Positions 11,256 through 21,206 are shown, numbered from the stretch's first letter. The stretch is DNA of 64,000 nucleotides from Aurantiochytrium sp. KH105 (GCA_003116975.1 BGKB01000218.1:1-64000); one strand, 5' to 3'. Translations and numbers: made by a program. The notes: generated by a model from the letters alone, not told the origin.

Positions 11256-14200
11256 TCACGCCGTTCGCCGGCCAAAAAAGGTATCGGAGAGCTCCACGAG
11301 TCGCTGAATCCATCCTTCGAGTCCAGGGTAACGTTCCCTGGCCCAGACGCGCCAGCGAGCCATTCGAAGTGCTACAATGGCCCCGTCTGCTTCACTGCTT
11401 TGTTTCTCCAATGCAGAAAAGAAAGCTTCAGCGCGGTCCAAATGCTTTGACGCGCGCGCTGTGTCGCCCAGCTCGAGAGCCTCCATGGCGAGGTTGTAGC
11501 TCGCTTGAGCCCGATACGTCGGCTGCAAGGTCCAGTCCCCAATCGTAGATGCCGCAGCCCAGGCACGTCGCGCACCTTCAAGGTCGCCCTCCGCGTGCCT
11601 AAGATCGGCATACAATAAAGTCTGCAGCGGGGGCATGGGTCGATCCACGCGAGCAAAGAGTGCACCATGCGGAACGCGCGGTAGTCTCTTCAAAGGCGTT
11701 GACAGCAACCAAAGGGCATTCTCTGCGCCGCGTGAATACCCAATAAGGCCCCCAAGCAAGTAATGAAAGAGACTATTCTCATAGTCGCCGTCCAAATACG
11801 CATCAAAGCCCTGGCGCAGGCGTCGGCCCCAAGAGCCTCGCAACGCCGACTTTCGTAGATAGTGCGATGCATCCTCGCACGAAGACGACGTCAGCGAAGA
11901 GACTGCAAGCAGCTGGCCCAAGGCGTGCGCCGCAGGTACGCTCTCGAAATTGTCAGCAGCCATCCGAAGATACCTGCTGGCCTTTTCCACATCACGGAGC
12001 GTGGGCTCGTGCAGGTAAATGTGTGCTGCATTGTAAAGCGAGTCACCATCTCGCAGGTTGCGCTCAAAGAATTCAAGCGCCTTGCTGGCATTCTTGGCAA
12101 TATCCCCGTGCCCAAAAAAGTAAATGTAACCGAGGCCATTCAAGGCCGCGAGCTGGTCATCGTCTGCTGCCGCGCGAGTGTACCGCTCAATGGCCGCAGT
12201 CAGGTTCTTTTCTTGAACGCCTTCGCCCTTGAGAAGCATGTTTCCGCAGGCTGTCATGGCCCCAGCGTGACCAGCATCTGCGGCGCGCTCAAAGTAGCGA
12301 AATGCACGCTCGTGGTCGCGCCCGAGGCCTCTGGAACCCCAATAATACCAGTTGCCGACAGCGACCATGGCGTCCGTGTCGCCCACCTCGGCTTGCCCGA
12401 TAAAGTACTGTATATTGAGATCATCCTCGCCCTTTTCGCCCGCGTCCTCGACGTAATCGTGCAAAACTTGCATTTCAACCAAGGGTTGCTGGCCCCGCGT
12501 CGTGTGCTCCGCCAAAGATCGTGCCGAGGCATCGCTGTAGTATGCGAGCGCGGCGCGGCAGTGCCTTGCACGTCGCCATTTGTCTGCCAAGGCGAGCTTG
12601 GCCTCCACGGATCCGCTCTCTACGACGGCGCGACGCATCGCCTGCGCTGGCGTCTCTTTTCCTTGCGATAGCAATACTTGATCAGATGAAAAGAAACGCT
12701 GCAGCCATGGTCGCGCTGCCCACACAAACGCAGCTTCTTCATGGCCCTGAGCCGCGGCTTGTGCAAGCATGGTGGCGTCCACGTGGGGAGCACTCTCCAT
12801 GGCGCGATGAAAGACCTCTGCAAGGTTCTCCTCGGAATCTTCATCGGCAATCGGGTCTGTCAGGGCTTGGTCCAAATCGTCCTCGTCTGCTTCCTCATCG
12901 GCGTCATTATTTGCTTGGCAGCTTTCCTCCTCGTCCTTCGATGTCAGCGCTTGCTCTGCTTGCTTTTGGTCCTTGGGTTGAAAAAAGGTCGTGAGCGATG
13001 CGGTATCGGGAACAAAGCTTGCGTCCATATCGTCGAGCACCTCTGTATGTTCGAGCGCGCGGTCAAAGACCTGCAGGTGGCGGACAAGACCATGCAAGCT
13101 CGAGCCCCAGGCATCGTTGGCAAAGTAGAGTTCTCCTGGCCCAGAAAGAACCGAGGCCACCGGCTCGTCGAGACGAAGAACACGATCACCATTTTGATAG
13201 ACGGAAATAGTAAAACGACCCGTGCTCGTATCATTCCGGACAATCATGGCCACGTGCACCCATTGACCAAGGGGAAGCAAGGTCTCTGCATCGTGACCAT
13301 AGTCAGCACGCTCTCTCGTGCTCACACGTAGCGCAAGCCTGCTCGATCCGGGCAAAAGCCACAATGATGGCGTACGAAGACCCGACTCGTGTCCCTGTCC
13401 CATGCCATGATACAAGATTGCACGCAGGCTCTCCGTCGATTGACGCGGATCCGCGGCAAGCCAAAAGGATAGAGACCAGCTCGTCTGAACAAAGTCATCA
13501 CTCCAGTGCAACAAAGGCGTCCTGCCACTAAGTCGTGGAAGCTTGAGCGTGCTTGCGTGAAGCGCGAGCATTTCTTCGAGAACGAAAACAGGCGGACTTG
13601 GTATGACCCCGGCGTCCTGTGCAACTCCAGGACGCTGAAAGAGAATATCCAGACCACCGGCGCGGGAGGCACCCGGGTCATTGCAGTCCATAAACGTGTA
13701 TGTTGCCGTTTGCGCAACAGGTTCGTCAGGACTGCTTACAAGGACATCGAATCGAACGCGAGACGCAAAACCGATGCGAATGCGGTGCGTGCCACGAAAG
13801 ACGATGGTCTCGTCAGCTCGTCCTTTGCGAAGTTCCATACGTTGTAACGCGGTGATTGGTGTCCTCGGGCGCGGATAACGTCGCACCTCGACAAAGAAAT
13901 GTTCGTCTGTGAGCTCGTTTGTATCCTTGTCATCGGCTTCGAGACATTCGACGGAAAGTTGTCGCGGCGAGATCCATTCGCCGCGAAGCTTGGCCCCAAG
14001 CGATCGCGAAAACGAGAGGACTTTTAGGATCTCGTCACGTGTCGCGACGGGCGGACGGTTTGTGTCGCGGTCAAAGTCAAAAATGTAGAGTCCAGATTCT
14101 GGCATGCGGGCCGCCACAAGTCGCGGCCAGAGTTCACCGTGAGCGCCCGCAGTTTCGAGCGAGGCGTCCCACGCATCGAGGGATTCGTACCCAATGGCTG

Positions 14201-14657
14201 GAATCGGTGCCTCGAAAGCTTCGAGTTTGTCGGCCAAGAGGCGGCGCTGTTCCTCCCAAGGGACGAGACTTGCATCTTGCGGCTCGCGCGTGTCCGGTTC
14301 AAGGTCATCATCGAGTAGCACGCGACGCATAATCTCTCCCGTGTCTGCATCCACAATGGCGAGTCCCCAGAGCGCGTGCACGCCGGCGATGCGCGGGAGC
14401 GGGACGCGCACATGGATCTGGACCTCGTCCAAAACACAGCACGCCCCGGGGTCCTCGCATCCCCGAACCTCGATGCTCCCGAGCTCTTTCGCGCCTTTGC
14501 CCGCAGAGGGCAAGAGCGCCACCGCCGCGAAGACCGCCACCATTGCCATCGCCGCCACTGCGCCAAAGGTCCTCGTCCCGCGGCTTCCTCGCGTCATGGG
14601 GCGCGGTCGTCGCCTCGCCGCCGTTGGCGTCCCATGCGCACCATGGGGGCCGCGCAT
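11256..14657 (-). CDS. SEL1L3-like protein: membrane/signal segment, LamG-like domain, Sel1 repeats
   Basis: 1,133 residues from the ATG at 14657; a second ATG at 14597 (MTRGSRGTR) would shorten it by 20. A hydrophobic segment (FGAVAAMAMVAVFAAVALLP) near the N-terminus looks like a signal peptide or anchor. Residues about 380-540 contain a concanavalin/LamG-like beta-sandwich (SWSLSFWLAADPR, WVHVAMIVRNDTSTG, YFANDAWGSSLHGLVRHLQV). Residues about 700-920 hold Sel1/TPR-like repeats such as AMVAVGNWYYWGSRGLGRD and AGAMTACGNMLLKGEGVQ. LamG plus Sel1 repeats is the arrangement I associate with animal SEL1L3; SEL1L/Hrd3 proper acts in ER-associated degradation. A role in the secretory pathway is inferred. 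The frame stays open upstream to 15530, but that part is the antisense of the next gene and is rejected. Confidence 0.8.
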   Translation of the reverse strand: MRGPHGAHGTPTAARRRPRPMTRGSRGTRTFGAVAAMAMVAVFAAVALLPSAGKGAKELGSIEVRGCEDPGACCVLDEVQIHVRVPLPRIAGVHALWGLAIVDADTGEIMRRVLLDDDLEPDTREPQDASLVPWEEQRRLLADKLEAFEAPIPAIGYESLDAWDASLETAGAHGELWPRLVAARMPESGLYIFDFDRDTNRPPVATRDEILKVLSFSRSLGAKLRGEWISPRQLSVECLEADDKDTNELTDEHFFVEVRRYPRPRTPITALQRMELRKGRADETIVFRGTHRIRIGFASRVRFDVLVSSPDEPVAQTATYTFMDCNDPGASRAGGLDILFQRPGVAQDAGVIPSPPVFVLEEMLALHASTLKLPRLSGRTPLLHWSDDFVQTSWSLSFWLAADPRQSTESLRAILYHGMGQGHESGLRTPSLWLLPGSSRLALRVSTRERADYGHDAETLLPLGQWVHVAMIVRNDTSTGRFTISVYQNGDRVLRLDEPVASVLSGPGELYFANDAWGSSLHGLVRHLQVFDRALEHTEVLDDMDASFVPDTASLTTFFQPKDQKQAEQALTSKDEEESCQANNDADEEADEDDLDQALTDPIADEDSEENLAEVFHRAMESAPHVDATMLAQAAAQGHEEAAFVWAARPWLQRFFSSDQVLLSQGKETPAQAMRRAVVESGSVEAKLALADKWRRARHCRAALAYYSDASARSLAEHTTRGQQPLVEMQVLHDYVEDAGEKGEDDLNIQYFIGQAEVGDTDAMVAVGNWYYWGSRGLGRDHERAFRYFERAADAGHAGAMTACGNMLLKGEGVQEKNLTAAIERYTRAAADDDQLAALNGLGYIYFFGHGDIAKNASKALEFFERNLRDGDSLYNAAHIYLHEPTLRDVEKASRYLRMAADNFESVPAAHALGQLLAVSSLTSSSCEDASHYLRKSALRGSWGRRLRQGFDAYLDGDYENSLFHYLLGGLIGYSRGAENALWLLSTPLKRLPRVPHGALFARVDRPMPPLQTLLYADLRHAEGDLEGARRAWAAASTIGDWTLQPTYRAQASYNLAMEALELGDTARASKHLDRAEAFFSALEKQSSEADGAIVALRMARWRVWARERYPGLEGWIQRLVELSDTFFGRRTA

Positions 14658-14880
14658 GGTCGCGCCGACTCCGACAGCGGCGCGGGGCGCGGGGCCGGCG
14701 CGCGGGAGGGATTGGCGCTGGCGGCCGCGCTCGTGCGATCCTGCGCGCGGAGTGAGCGTGTCTTGGCGGGGGCGCGGCGCCCTCGGCTCAGATGGATGGA
14801 GCATGCGGTTTTGAACGATCGGTTTTGAATTTGCACGAACCATCGCAGCCAGATCGCGAACGGGTGCGGCGGGCGCGAGC
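14658..14880. promoter_or_regulatory. Head-to-head promoter region
   Basis: 223 bp separate the start of the SEL1L3-like gene (-) from the divergent gene at 14881 (+), so a shared promoter is likely. No TATA motif is clear. Confidence 0.4.
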
Positions 14881-15987
14881 ATGGCGGGCGAGACGGCGAC
14901 GACGCGCGTGGCGGCGGCGGTGGTAGCGGCGGCGGCGGCTGAGAATGACGGCTCGACGCCTCTGGTGGTGCGCGGACGCCAGCTGCCGCTGCAGTTTGAT
15001 GGCATCGAGGATGAGGTGAACTTTTTGGGGGTACTCTCGGCGCTTGACTTTGGCAGCGGGTTCGCGCGCGAGCTGGAGCAGGCGGGCCAGGAGGGAGCGC
15101 CGCAGCGGCCGTTTGAAGAGGTTGTGCTCTTTGGCGTCATGCACATGTACATTTCCGGTGCAGCAATTGATGCAGATGGCCTGCGTGCCGTGAGCGCCTT
15201 TGGCATCGAGCAACACTTTGGCATCTCTAGTACCGTGGAAGAGGAGGCGCTCGGCGGCGCCATTCGCGCAAGCGTGCCGGGGCCGCTCAAGCCGCTTGTC
15301 GACCTCATGGTCAAGACACTCAACTCGCTCGGTGCCAAGCTCGTGGATCTCGGCAGCAAGTCGCTCGGCCACTTTCTCGTTGAAAAGTGCAGAGAGGAGG
15401 GTCCCGATCTCGATGCCGCTGCCGCTGTGCAACTGCTCGCAGACACCTTTGGCAGCGTCTTTGAAGATCGCATTTCTGCCCAAGTGGCGGCCGACGCAGG
15501 CGCCGAAGGATCGCTCTTGCTGGGACGCAAGGCGGTTCGCTTTTTGGAGCGCGTCGATGATCGTTTTTTCGAAGAGACAGCCCCGGGAGAACAGGCCGAA
15601 AGTCTGCGCTATCTCCTCAAGGATATCGCAGCCAAGCTGCCGGTCAAGGTCGATGCTGAGCTTATCAGTGGCATGCATGCGCTCGGACTTGTTTTTGCCA
15701 CGGACGAAACGGAAGACCCGCTCGAGGGCACCGTCGTGCTTGATGTGAGCAGTCCGGAGGATGCAGCACGTGAACAACGTATGCGCGCGCAGGCTTGGAT
15801 GCATGCCAAGGCTTTGCTTGCAGAGCCAAGTATTGGTGAAGAGCGCATTACCGCTCGGCAGCTCGATGCGTTATTGCGTCGTTCCGCAGAGGGCCACGCA
15901 GATGGCGAATCTGAAACAGAGGAGAAGGAGGGCAAGACCGAGGCTAGCAAGCTCGAGCTTATCGTGCGGGGCACGAACCACTATTAG
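14881..15987 (+). CDS. Conserved eukaryotic protein, family not firmly recognised
   Basis: 368 residues. The N-terminus is Ala-rich. It then reads LPLQFDGIEDEVNFLGVL, SALDFGSGFARELEQAG and VLFGVMHMYISG. This resembles a plant/fungal family with a conserved NFL..L..L[DN]FGSG[FY] motif, which may be related to the helical queuosine-salvage (DUF2419) fold. That link is from memory and weak. The rest is mostly helical with a Glu-rich hydrophilic tail. No catalytic motif or membrane segment is seen. It lies head to head with the SEL1L3-like gene and its 3' end converges on an MDR oxidoreductase gene. Confidence 0.7.
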   Translation: MAGETATTRVAAAVVAAAAAENDGSTPLVVRGRQLPLQFDGIEDEVNFLGVLSALDFGSGFARELEQAGQEGAPQRPFEEVVLFGVMHMYISGAAIDADGLRAVSAFGIEQHFGISSTVEEEALGGAIRASVPGPLKPLVDLMVKTLNSLGAKLVDLGSKSLGHFLVEKCREEGPDLDAAAAVQLLADTFGSVFEDRISAQVAADAGAEGSLLLGRKAVRFLERVDDRFFEETAPGEQAESLRYLLKDIAAKLPVKVDAELISGMHALGLVFATDETEDPLEGTVVLDVSSPEDAAREQRMRAQAWMHAKALLAEPSIGEERITARQLDALLRRSAEGHADGESETEEKEGKTEASKLELIVRGTNHY

Positions 15988-16210
15988 GTAGAAATCGTAT
16001 CACAAGCATCACGAGAGAACCTTTGATGTGACCTGGATTGACCGCAATTCCTTTCTTTTTTCTTCGCACGTGTTTGGATCCTTTGATGAATTCCACGTGC
16101 GCCATGTTACTTTGTGTTGCATGACGGCGATAGAGATTGGAAGTATCCTTTTTTCCCAAAGTGAAATCGAGTGTGCAAATACATGTATTGTGAACAAGTT
16201 TAGAATCCTA

Positions 16211-17257
16211 CTACTTGGCCACGTCTGCTTCCGAAATTTCGATAACAATTTTACCCTTGGCGCGGTGCTGCTCGAGTCGGATAGCTGCGTCTTTCACACT
16301 CTTCTCGGTGAAAGGAAATGGTCCACTTGGGTCAAGCACCGGAGTGAATTTGCCAGCTTCGACGGCGGCCATTACGGTCCCGAGCGCCTCACTCGAAACG
16401 TCAATGTCAATCGTAGAAAGAGTGGGGGCATTCCGTCGCATCTTTTGCCGCACAATGCGACCCATGACACCAAGAGCCAGAGCGGCAGTCTCGAAAAAGC
16501 TGCCTGCACTACTATGAAGGCCCGCAGGATTGACGGTGACGAAACGTCCACGCTGGTTCTTGCGAAAAACTTGGTGGCAGTTGGTCATGGCCGCATCGTC
16601 GCCAATGCAGTCAATGACCACATCCATGTCCGTGAGAACCTCCCACCAGTTCTCCTTGGTGTAGTCTACGACATGATCGGCGCCTAGCTCGCTCACAAAG
16701 TCAGCATTCCGCGAAGTGGTTGCCACAAAGGAGGCGCCGGCGCTCTTGGCGAGCTGGAGCGCAATCGTGCCAATGCCGCCAGATCCCCCGAGAACCAAGA
16801 CACGTTCTCCTTGTTGAATCTTTGCCTTCTCAAACGCCGCCATTGCCGTCATGCCTGCCGTAGGGAGCGCGGCTGCTTCGACGGCCGAAAGACGCTTGGG
16901 TTTGAGGACTGCGCGCGCCGGATCGACAAGTGCGATCTCGGCCAAGCCTTGTTGAGAGTCGAACTCGACCTCGGCGACGATCTCGTCGCCGACCTTGAAG
17001 TTTCCGGCGCACTTGGGGCCGACCTCCTCGACGACGCCGCAAATGTCCCCCGCTAGGACGTACGGAAATTTCTGTTTGGCCAGGAGCATTCTGGCCCGGC
17101 CGGAAAAGACAAAGGCGTCTCCCGCGTTGAGCGCGCCCGCGCGCACACGCACCAGCATCTTGTCTTGCTCGCAAGTGGGCGCAGCGAAGTCTGAGACCAT
17201 GGCGACTACATTCTCTGCCTTGCCATAGGCCTTTACCACTGCCGCTCTCATCATCAT
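16211..17257 (-). CDS. MDR-family NAD(P)H:quinone oxidoreductase-like protein (copy A)
   Basis: 348 residues from the MMMRAAVV start at 17257; the open frame extends 114 codons further upstream but without family similarity. N-terminal GroES-like domain: VRVRAGALNAGDAFVFSGRA, FPYVLAGDICGVVEEVG. Nucleotide-binding site: LVLGGSGGIGTIALQLAKSAG near residue 160. FVATTSRNADFVSELGADHV and VVIDCIGDDA follow. No catalytic or structural zinc cysteines are visible, so it fits the zinc-free quinone oxidoreductase/zeta-crystallin side of the MDR superfamily. It should reduce quinones or enones with NAD(P)H; the substrate is unknown. A paralogue lies directly upstream on the same strand (18007-19149), so this is a tandem duplication. 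Confidence 0.9.
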   Translation of the reverse strand: MMMRAAVVKAYGKAENVVAMVSDFAAPTCEQDKMLVRVRAGALNAGDAFVFSGRARMLLAKQKFPYVLAGDICGVVEEVGPKCAGNFKVGDEIVAEVEFDSQQGLAEIALVDPARAVLKPKRLSAVEAAALPTAGMTAMAAFEKAKIQQGERVLVLGGSGGIGTIALQLAKSAGASFVATTSRNADFVSELGADHVVDYTKENWWEVLTDMDVVIDCIGDDAAMTNCHQVFRKNQRGRFVTVNPAGLHSSAGSFFETAALALGVMGRIVRQKMRRNAPTLSTIDIDVSSEALGTVMAAVEAGKFTPVLDPSGPFPFTEKSVKDAAIRLEQHRAKGKIVIEISEADVAK

Positions 17258-18006
17258 TTTCGTCTCTGGCTGCCCTGCTTCTCGTGCTTTTGCCTTCTTG
17301 CTTCTTGCGCGTCTTTGTGCTTTGTGCTCGTTTAGGTTCTGCTCGCCAAGAAAGTCCAGATCCTCTCGATGCACAAGCACGAGGCGACTGTGATTGATCG
17401 ACCTTCCATCACTGGCCAGGGAAGGGGAGCGAGCTGTGCCAACATGAGCGCGCGACTGTTGCGCACTCTGATGTCGCGGCCGCCGCGCGCACGGGCCCAG
17501 TAGGACCTGCCTAGCACCCTCTACCAGTGGTAGGTGCCCTGGGAGGCTGAAGCAGGTTCCCACGAACTTGCCAATCCCGGCCCGAGCCAGCGTGGACAAC
17601 GCGTGCGTGGTAATAATGAGCCAGCAACAGCCAGCATCAATGATGCCGTACGAGCTGGCTTGGCGTTTTTTGGGGGAGAGGAGGGGGGGGAGGGGAAGCC
17701 GTCTCGTCTATCGGAGAGACGCTCCGTGCTTTTATTTTTGCTTGTGGTTTTGCTTGTGACTATACTATGGTGTGAGTGGGCCGGAAGCGAATGTGCGACA
17801 AGACCGAAGACCAGGGACAAGACGAAGGGCATTCGGCGAGGAATGGCACGATGCTGTCGTACGGTCAAGGCGGCGATGCAGCACAGAGCAAGGTTGGATC
17901 AAAAGGGAAGTGGAAAAATGACAATGAGAAAACATGTACATTGGTGATGACGATTCTGTGCGGCGGGTCTGCCTGGAAAGGATATTGAGCTTGTATTTTA
18001 CGTTGA
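17258..18006. other. Spacer between tandem MDR genes
   Basis: 749 bp. It contains a short inverted repeat at about 17514-17537 (GCACC...GGTGC around TACC/GGTA) and a G-run near 17670-17700. No gene is supported; the 5' UTR and promoter of copy A are expected here. Confidence 0.45.
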
Positions 18007-19149
18007 TTATTCATTGGGCTCGCCGTCATCGACGAGCTTGGCGATTGGAAAGGCCACAGAGGACCCGGTCTTGGCATGGACGGCGTCATTTTCGACGTCC
18101 TCGTCCTCATCGACGGCCTCTCCCTCCTCGTCAGCGACACGGATCACGAGCTTGCCCTTGCTCGCGTGCGCGTGAAGGATATTGGCTGCCTCAATGACGC
18201 TCGCCTCGTCAAATGCAAAAGGGCAACGCTCATCGAGGACAGGGCGAAGGCGACCGTGCTCCACAGCGTGCTGGACCTCCTTCATGCGTTGGTCCGTAAC
18301 CTTGAAATGCACAACGTCCATCTTGAAGCTGCGTGACCAGCGTTGCTTGCAGCTCGTCTTGATGAAGCCTCCGACGGCACGAAATGCGTCCCATTTGGTT
18401 GTAATTTCCATGTCGATTCCAAAGGGATTGAGAGAGACCAGACGTCCAGAACGCGCAGTAAAGACGTCCATGCAGTGCTGCATAGTGCTCGCACCGCCAA
18501 CAGCGTCAATGATGACATTAATGCTGTCGACCTGGGTCCACCACTCAACCTGCGTGTAGTCGATGACCATGTCTGCACCAACGCTCATGACGAGGTCTGA
18601 ATTCTGCGAGGTGGCGGCCACGAAACCCACGCCAGCGTCTTTGAGAAGCTGGATAACTGCAAGACCGACCCCTGTGGACCCACCAAGCACCAAGACACGC
18701 TCCTCAGGGCTCACCTTGCTCTGTGCCAACGCTTGGAGCGCCGTGAGGCCGACGGTCGGCAGACTCGCAGCTTCGAGCGCAGTGAGACCCTGTGGGGCAA
18801 GAGCTGCACGCTTTGGGGAGACGAGCGCAAATTCTCCCATGCCGTGCTTGTCGTCGAAGTCGACCGAGGCCATGATCCTGTCACCGACGTTGAAATGCCT
18901 GCATAAGCCGCCAGTCTCCTCGACGATGCCACAAATGTCACCGCCGAGTGCGTAAGGGAACTTGACATTGTTCATGAGTCCTCGCGCGCGACCAGACAGG
19001 ATGATGTCGTCCGCAGCGTTAAGTGAGACCGCCAGTACGCGCACCACCATCATGGATGAGCATCGGCCCAGGGTAGGCTTGGGGAAATCGTCCACGACGC
19101 GCAGAACCGCATCCGGTGCGCCATGTTCCTGGACCACGGCGGCGCGCAT
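18007..19149 (-). CDS. MDR-family quinone oxidoreductase-like protein (copy B)
   Basis: 380 residues, paralogous to the gene at 16211-17257: MRAAVV start, VRVLAVSLNAADDIILSGRA, FPYALGGDICGIVEETG, LVLGGSTGVGLAVIQLLKDAG, ADMVIDYTQVEWW. The zinc-ligand cysteines of alcohol dehydrogenases are absent. Compared with copy A it has an extra acidic C-terminal tail (DEEGEAVDEDEDVEND...). It is probably an NAD(P)H-dependent reductase of quinones or activated double bonds; specificity cannot be read. Divergence from copy A is clear at the protein level, so the duplication is not recent. Confidence 0.9.
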   Translation of the reverse strand: MRAAVVQEHGAPDAVLRVVDDFPKPTLGRCSSMMVVRVLAVSLNAADDIILSGRARGLMNNVKFPYALGGDICGIVEETGGLCRHFNVGDRIMASVDFDDKHGMGEFALVSPKRAALAPQGLTALEAASLPTVGLTALQALAQSKVSPEERVLVLGGSTGVGLAVIQLLKDAGVGFVAATSQNSDLVMSVGADMVIDYTQVEWWTQVDSINVIIDAVGGASTMQHCMDVFTARSGRLVSLNPFGIDMEITTKWDAFRAVGGFIKTSCKQRWSRSFKMDVVHFKVTDQRMKEVQHAVEHGRLRPVLDERCPFAFDEASVIEAANILHAHASKGKLVIRVADEEGEAVDEDEDVENDAVHAKTGSSVAFPIAKLVDDGEPNE

Positions 19150-20390
19150 CGTTCTTGCTTCGATAATCTCCTCTTCTTCTTCTTCTTCTTCTTCTTTTAT
19201 GTTGCTTTAGCTTTAGTTTCCGCTTGCTCGCTCGTTGCAGCTCTGGGAGGCTTCCTGCGACATCTCGCCGCAGCGAGCATGCCTCCACGCTGGACCGTTT
19301 GCGAAATCGCCCTCGAGTCAGGTTGCGCAGCGGCGGCGCCACATCAATCAGCCTGGGTCAAGTGCATCATCGCGACATCGCGCCATCGCGCTATTGCGCA
19401 CACTCACATTTTCCAGCGTCTCTTCTTCTTCTTCGACAGACAGATAGACGACAGTGTGACAGTGGGGGGCGGGAAAGTGCTTTGCGCAATCGGGGCATCC
19501 AAGGCCGGCCCGGAATTGCGACGGCCCGGGACGAGCGGAATCTGCGCATGAGGCACGTGCCGCGACGCTAGATGCGGCTGATAGGTGGGCCTGAAGCTGG
19601 TGTGTAGTAAGGTGGGTAGCGATGGCTGGTGAGAAGGAGGCAATGATGGACAAGGGACGAACAACCACGTTGATGTTGTGTAGTACAACGAGCGTTGGTG
19701 GCACAGACGAGCGTTGGTGGCGCAGATTTTTTTCGTCTTACATAAGAGAATGACCGCCTTGGCACGAGTCTCGTGTCGCGAAAGAAAAGAAGACCTGCTG
19801 TGGACAAAGAAGGCCTATTCTTCGAATGATCGGCACATCTTTCAATGGCTAAAGATGCAGTGACTGATACGCCTAGGGTAAAGGAAAAAGCTTGGTCCAG
19901 GCAACAAACCAGTCGTTGTTCTCTCTCGGTCTTGGTCTCGGTTATTGCCCGTGTCTGTCACTCGCCGCCACTGCAGAAAAAAAGTAAATGTTTGTCTTAC
20001 CAAAGCCTCTCTCGCAAGCGACTGCATGCCACGCAGGTCGCTTCGGCTCGGAGGCTGCTCGTCTCTCCTTTCCGCGTGGCCTTGTTCCTTTCCCGCGTAG
20101 CATCGTCAACGAGTCCTTTCAATGTGCTCCTTGGCACCACCGTGACCGTGTCCTATCTTTTTCCCAGGATAGCGTTTTGCTCTCACAGGGCTGGCCCAAA
20201 AACTGATCTCAGCAAGACCGGGATCGAGCGAGCGAGCGCGCGCGCGCGGGAGGAGACGGGCTGCGTCGCGCGGGAACTGCGAGAGACCAGAACTCCGACG
20301 CAGGCGGCACACTGCGCGTTTTCGCAGACCAAGAGACAAGCGAGACGTGACGAGACGAGACGAGACGAGGCGAGACGAGACGAGACGAAG
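19150..20390. other. Divergent intergenic region with TTC and CGAGA microsatellites
   Basis: 1.24 kb between copy B (-) and the hydratase (+). A (TTC)n run lies at about 19172-19197, immediately upstream of copy B. A (CGAGA)n run at about 20346-20389 ends at the hydratase ATG and is probably in its 5' UTR. The open frame that extends the hydratase leftward to 19845 has no similarity to the family. No other gene is seen. Confidence 0.5.
20346..20389. repeat. (CGAGA)n microsatellite in the 5' UTR
   Basis: About eight units of CGAGA/CGAGG directly before the hydratase start codon; one base separates the run from the ATG. Confidence 0.8.
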
Positions 20391-21206
20391 ATGGCGACGC
20401 GCAAGGCAGCGCTCGACACCGTCCGCGTAGCCTTTGGCAGCGATGGGTTCGCGACGCTGACCATGACGCGACCCAAGGTGCATAACGCGCTTTCGGACGG
20501 CATGATTGCCGCAATGCGCGAAAGGCTGGCAGAAGTTCGCAAGGAGGCGCCCCGCGGACTCTTTATTCGCGCCGAAGGGAAAAGCTTCTCGGCAGGCGCA
20601 GACCTGGACTGGATGAAGCGCGCGGCAACGTACTCCAAGGAAGAGAATGTGGCCGATGCCATGGAGCTCAGCGGTATGCTTCACGACTTGGCGACCCTGC
20701 CTCTACCGACGGTGGCGCTCGTTCAAGGCGCAGCCATTGGCGGCGGCGTGGGCATCGTTTCAGCTTGTGACCTCGCGGTCGGCGTCTCGTCCGCCAAATT
20801 CATGCTTTCCGAAGTGAAGCTTGGTCTTATTCCGGCAACGATTTCGCCTTATGTTGTGCAGCGCATTGGCGCGCAGCAAAGCCGTCGTTTTTTCCTTACG
20901 GCGGAGCGTATCGACGCGCTTGAGGCGCGCCGGATTGGGCTTTTGCACGAGGTCGTCGAGGACAGCAACGCTCTGGACACTTTTGAGAAGTGGGCCAAGG
21001 ACCATTTCTCTGTCAACGCGCCGCAGGCCATGGCTACCTCGAAGGCTCTTATCGATGTTGTAGCGCACAAGGATATCACGCCCGAGCTGCGTCTTGAGAC
21101 GGCCAAGATGCTCGCAGACCAGCGCGACTCGGATGAGTGCCGCGAGGGCATCGCTGCCTTTTTCGAGAAGCGGGATGGTCCTTTTGTCCTCCCCGAGTCC
21201 AAGTAG
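20391..21206 (+). CDS. Enoyl-CoA hydratase/isomerase family, LiuC/methylglutaconyl-CoA hydratase-like
   Basis: 271 residues from the ATG at 20391, a usual crotonase length. Motifs: MTRPKVHNALSDGM, the oxyanion-hole segments KSFSAGADLDWMKR and VQGAAIGGGVGIVSACDLA, then FMLSEVKLGLIPATISPYVV. AGADLDWMK and SEVKLGLIPA.ISPYV are the pattern of bacterial LiuC-type 3-methylglutaconyl-CoA / carboxygeranoyl-CoA hydratases. The first catalytic Glu of animal AUH (GGGLELA) is Gly here, as in my recollection of the bacterial subgroup. The expected role is leucine or isoprenoid breakdown. There is no convincing mitochondrial presequence. The bacterial flavour could mean ancient transfer, but this is unproven. 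Confidence 0.87.
   Translation: MATRKAALDTVRVAFGSDGFATLTMTRPKVHNALSDGMIAAMRERLAEVRKEAPRGLFIRAEGKSFSAGADLDWMKRAATYSKEENVADAMELSGMLHDLATLPLPTVALVQGAAIGGGVGIVSACDLAVGVSSAKFMLSEVKLGLIPATISPYVVQRIGAQQSRRFFLTAERIDALEARRIGLLHEVVEDSNALDTFEKWAKDHFSVNAPQAMATSKALIDVVAHKDITPELRLETAKMLADQRDSDECREGIAAFFEKRDGPFVLPESK

Noticed and set aside
14658-15530. N-terminal extension of the SEL1L3-like frame
   Set aside because: It is the antisense of the well-supported plus-strand gene at 14881-15987 and has no similarity to the family.
17514-17640. Possible SRP-RNA-like segment (GGGAGGCTGAAGCAGG)
   Set aside because: It resembles an Alu-domain motif only briefly; the conserved S-domain helix 8 is not found nearby.
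19845-20390. N-terminal extension of the hydratase
   Set aside because: No similarity to crotonases; it includes the CGAGA microsatellite; the ATG at 20391 gives the standard family length.
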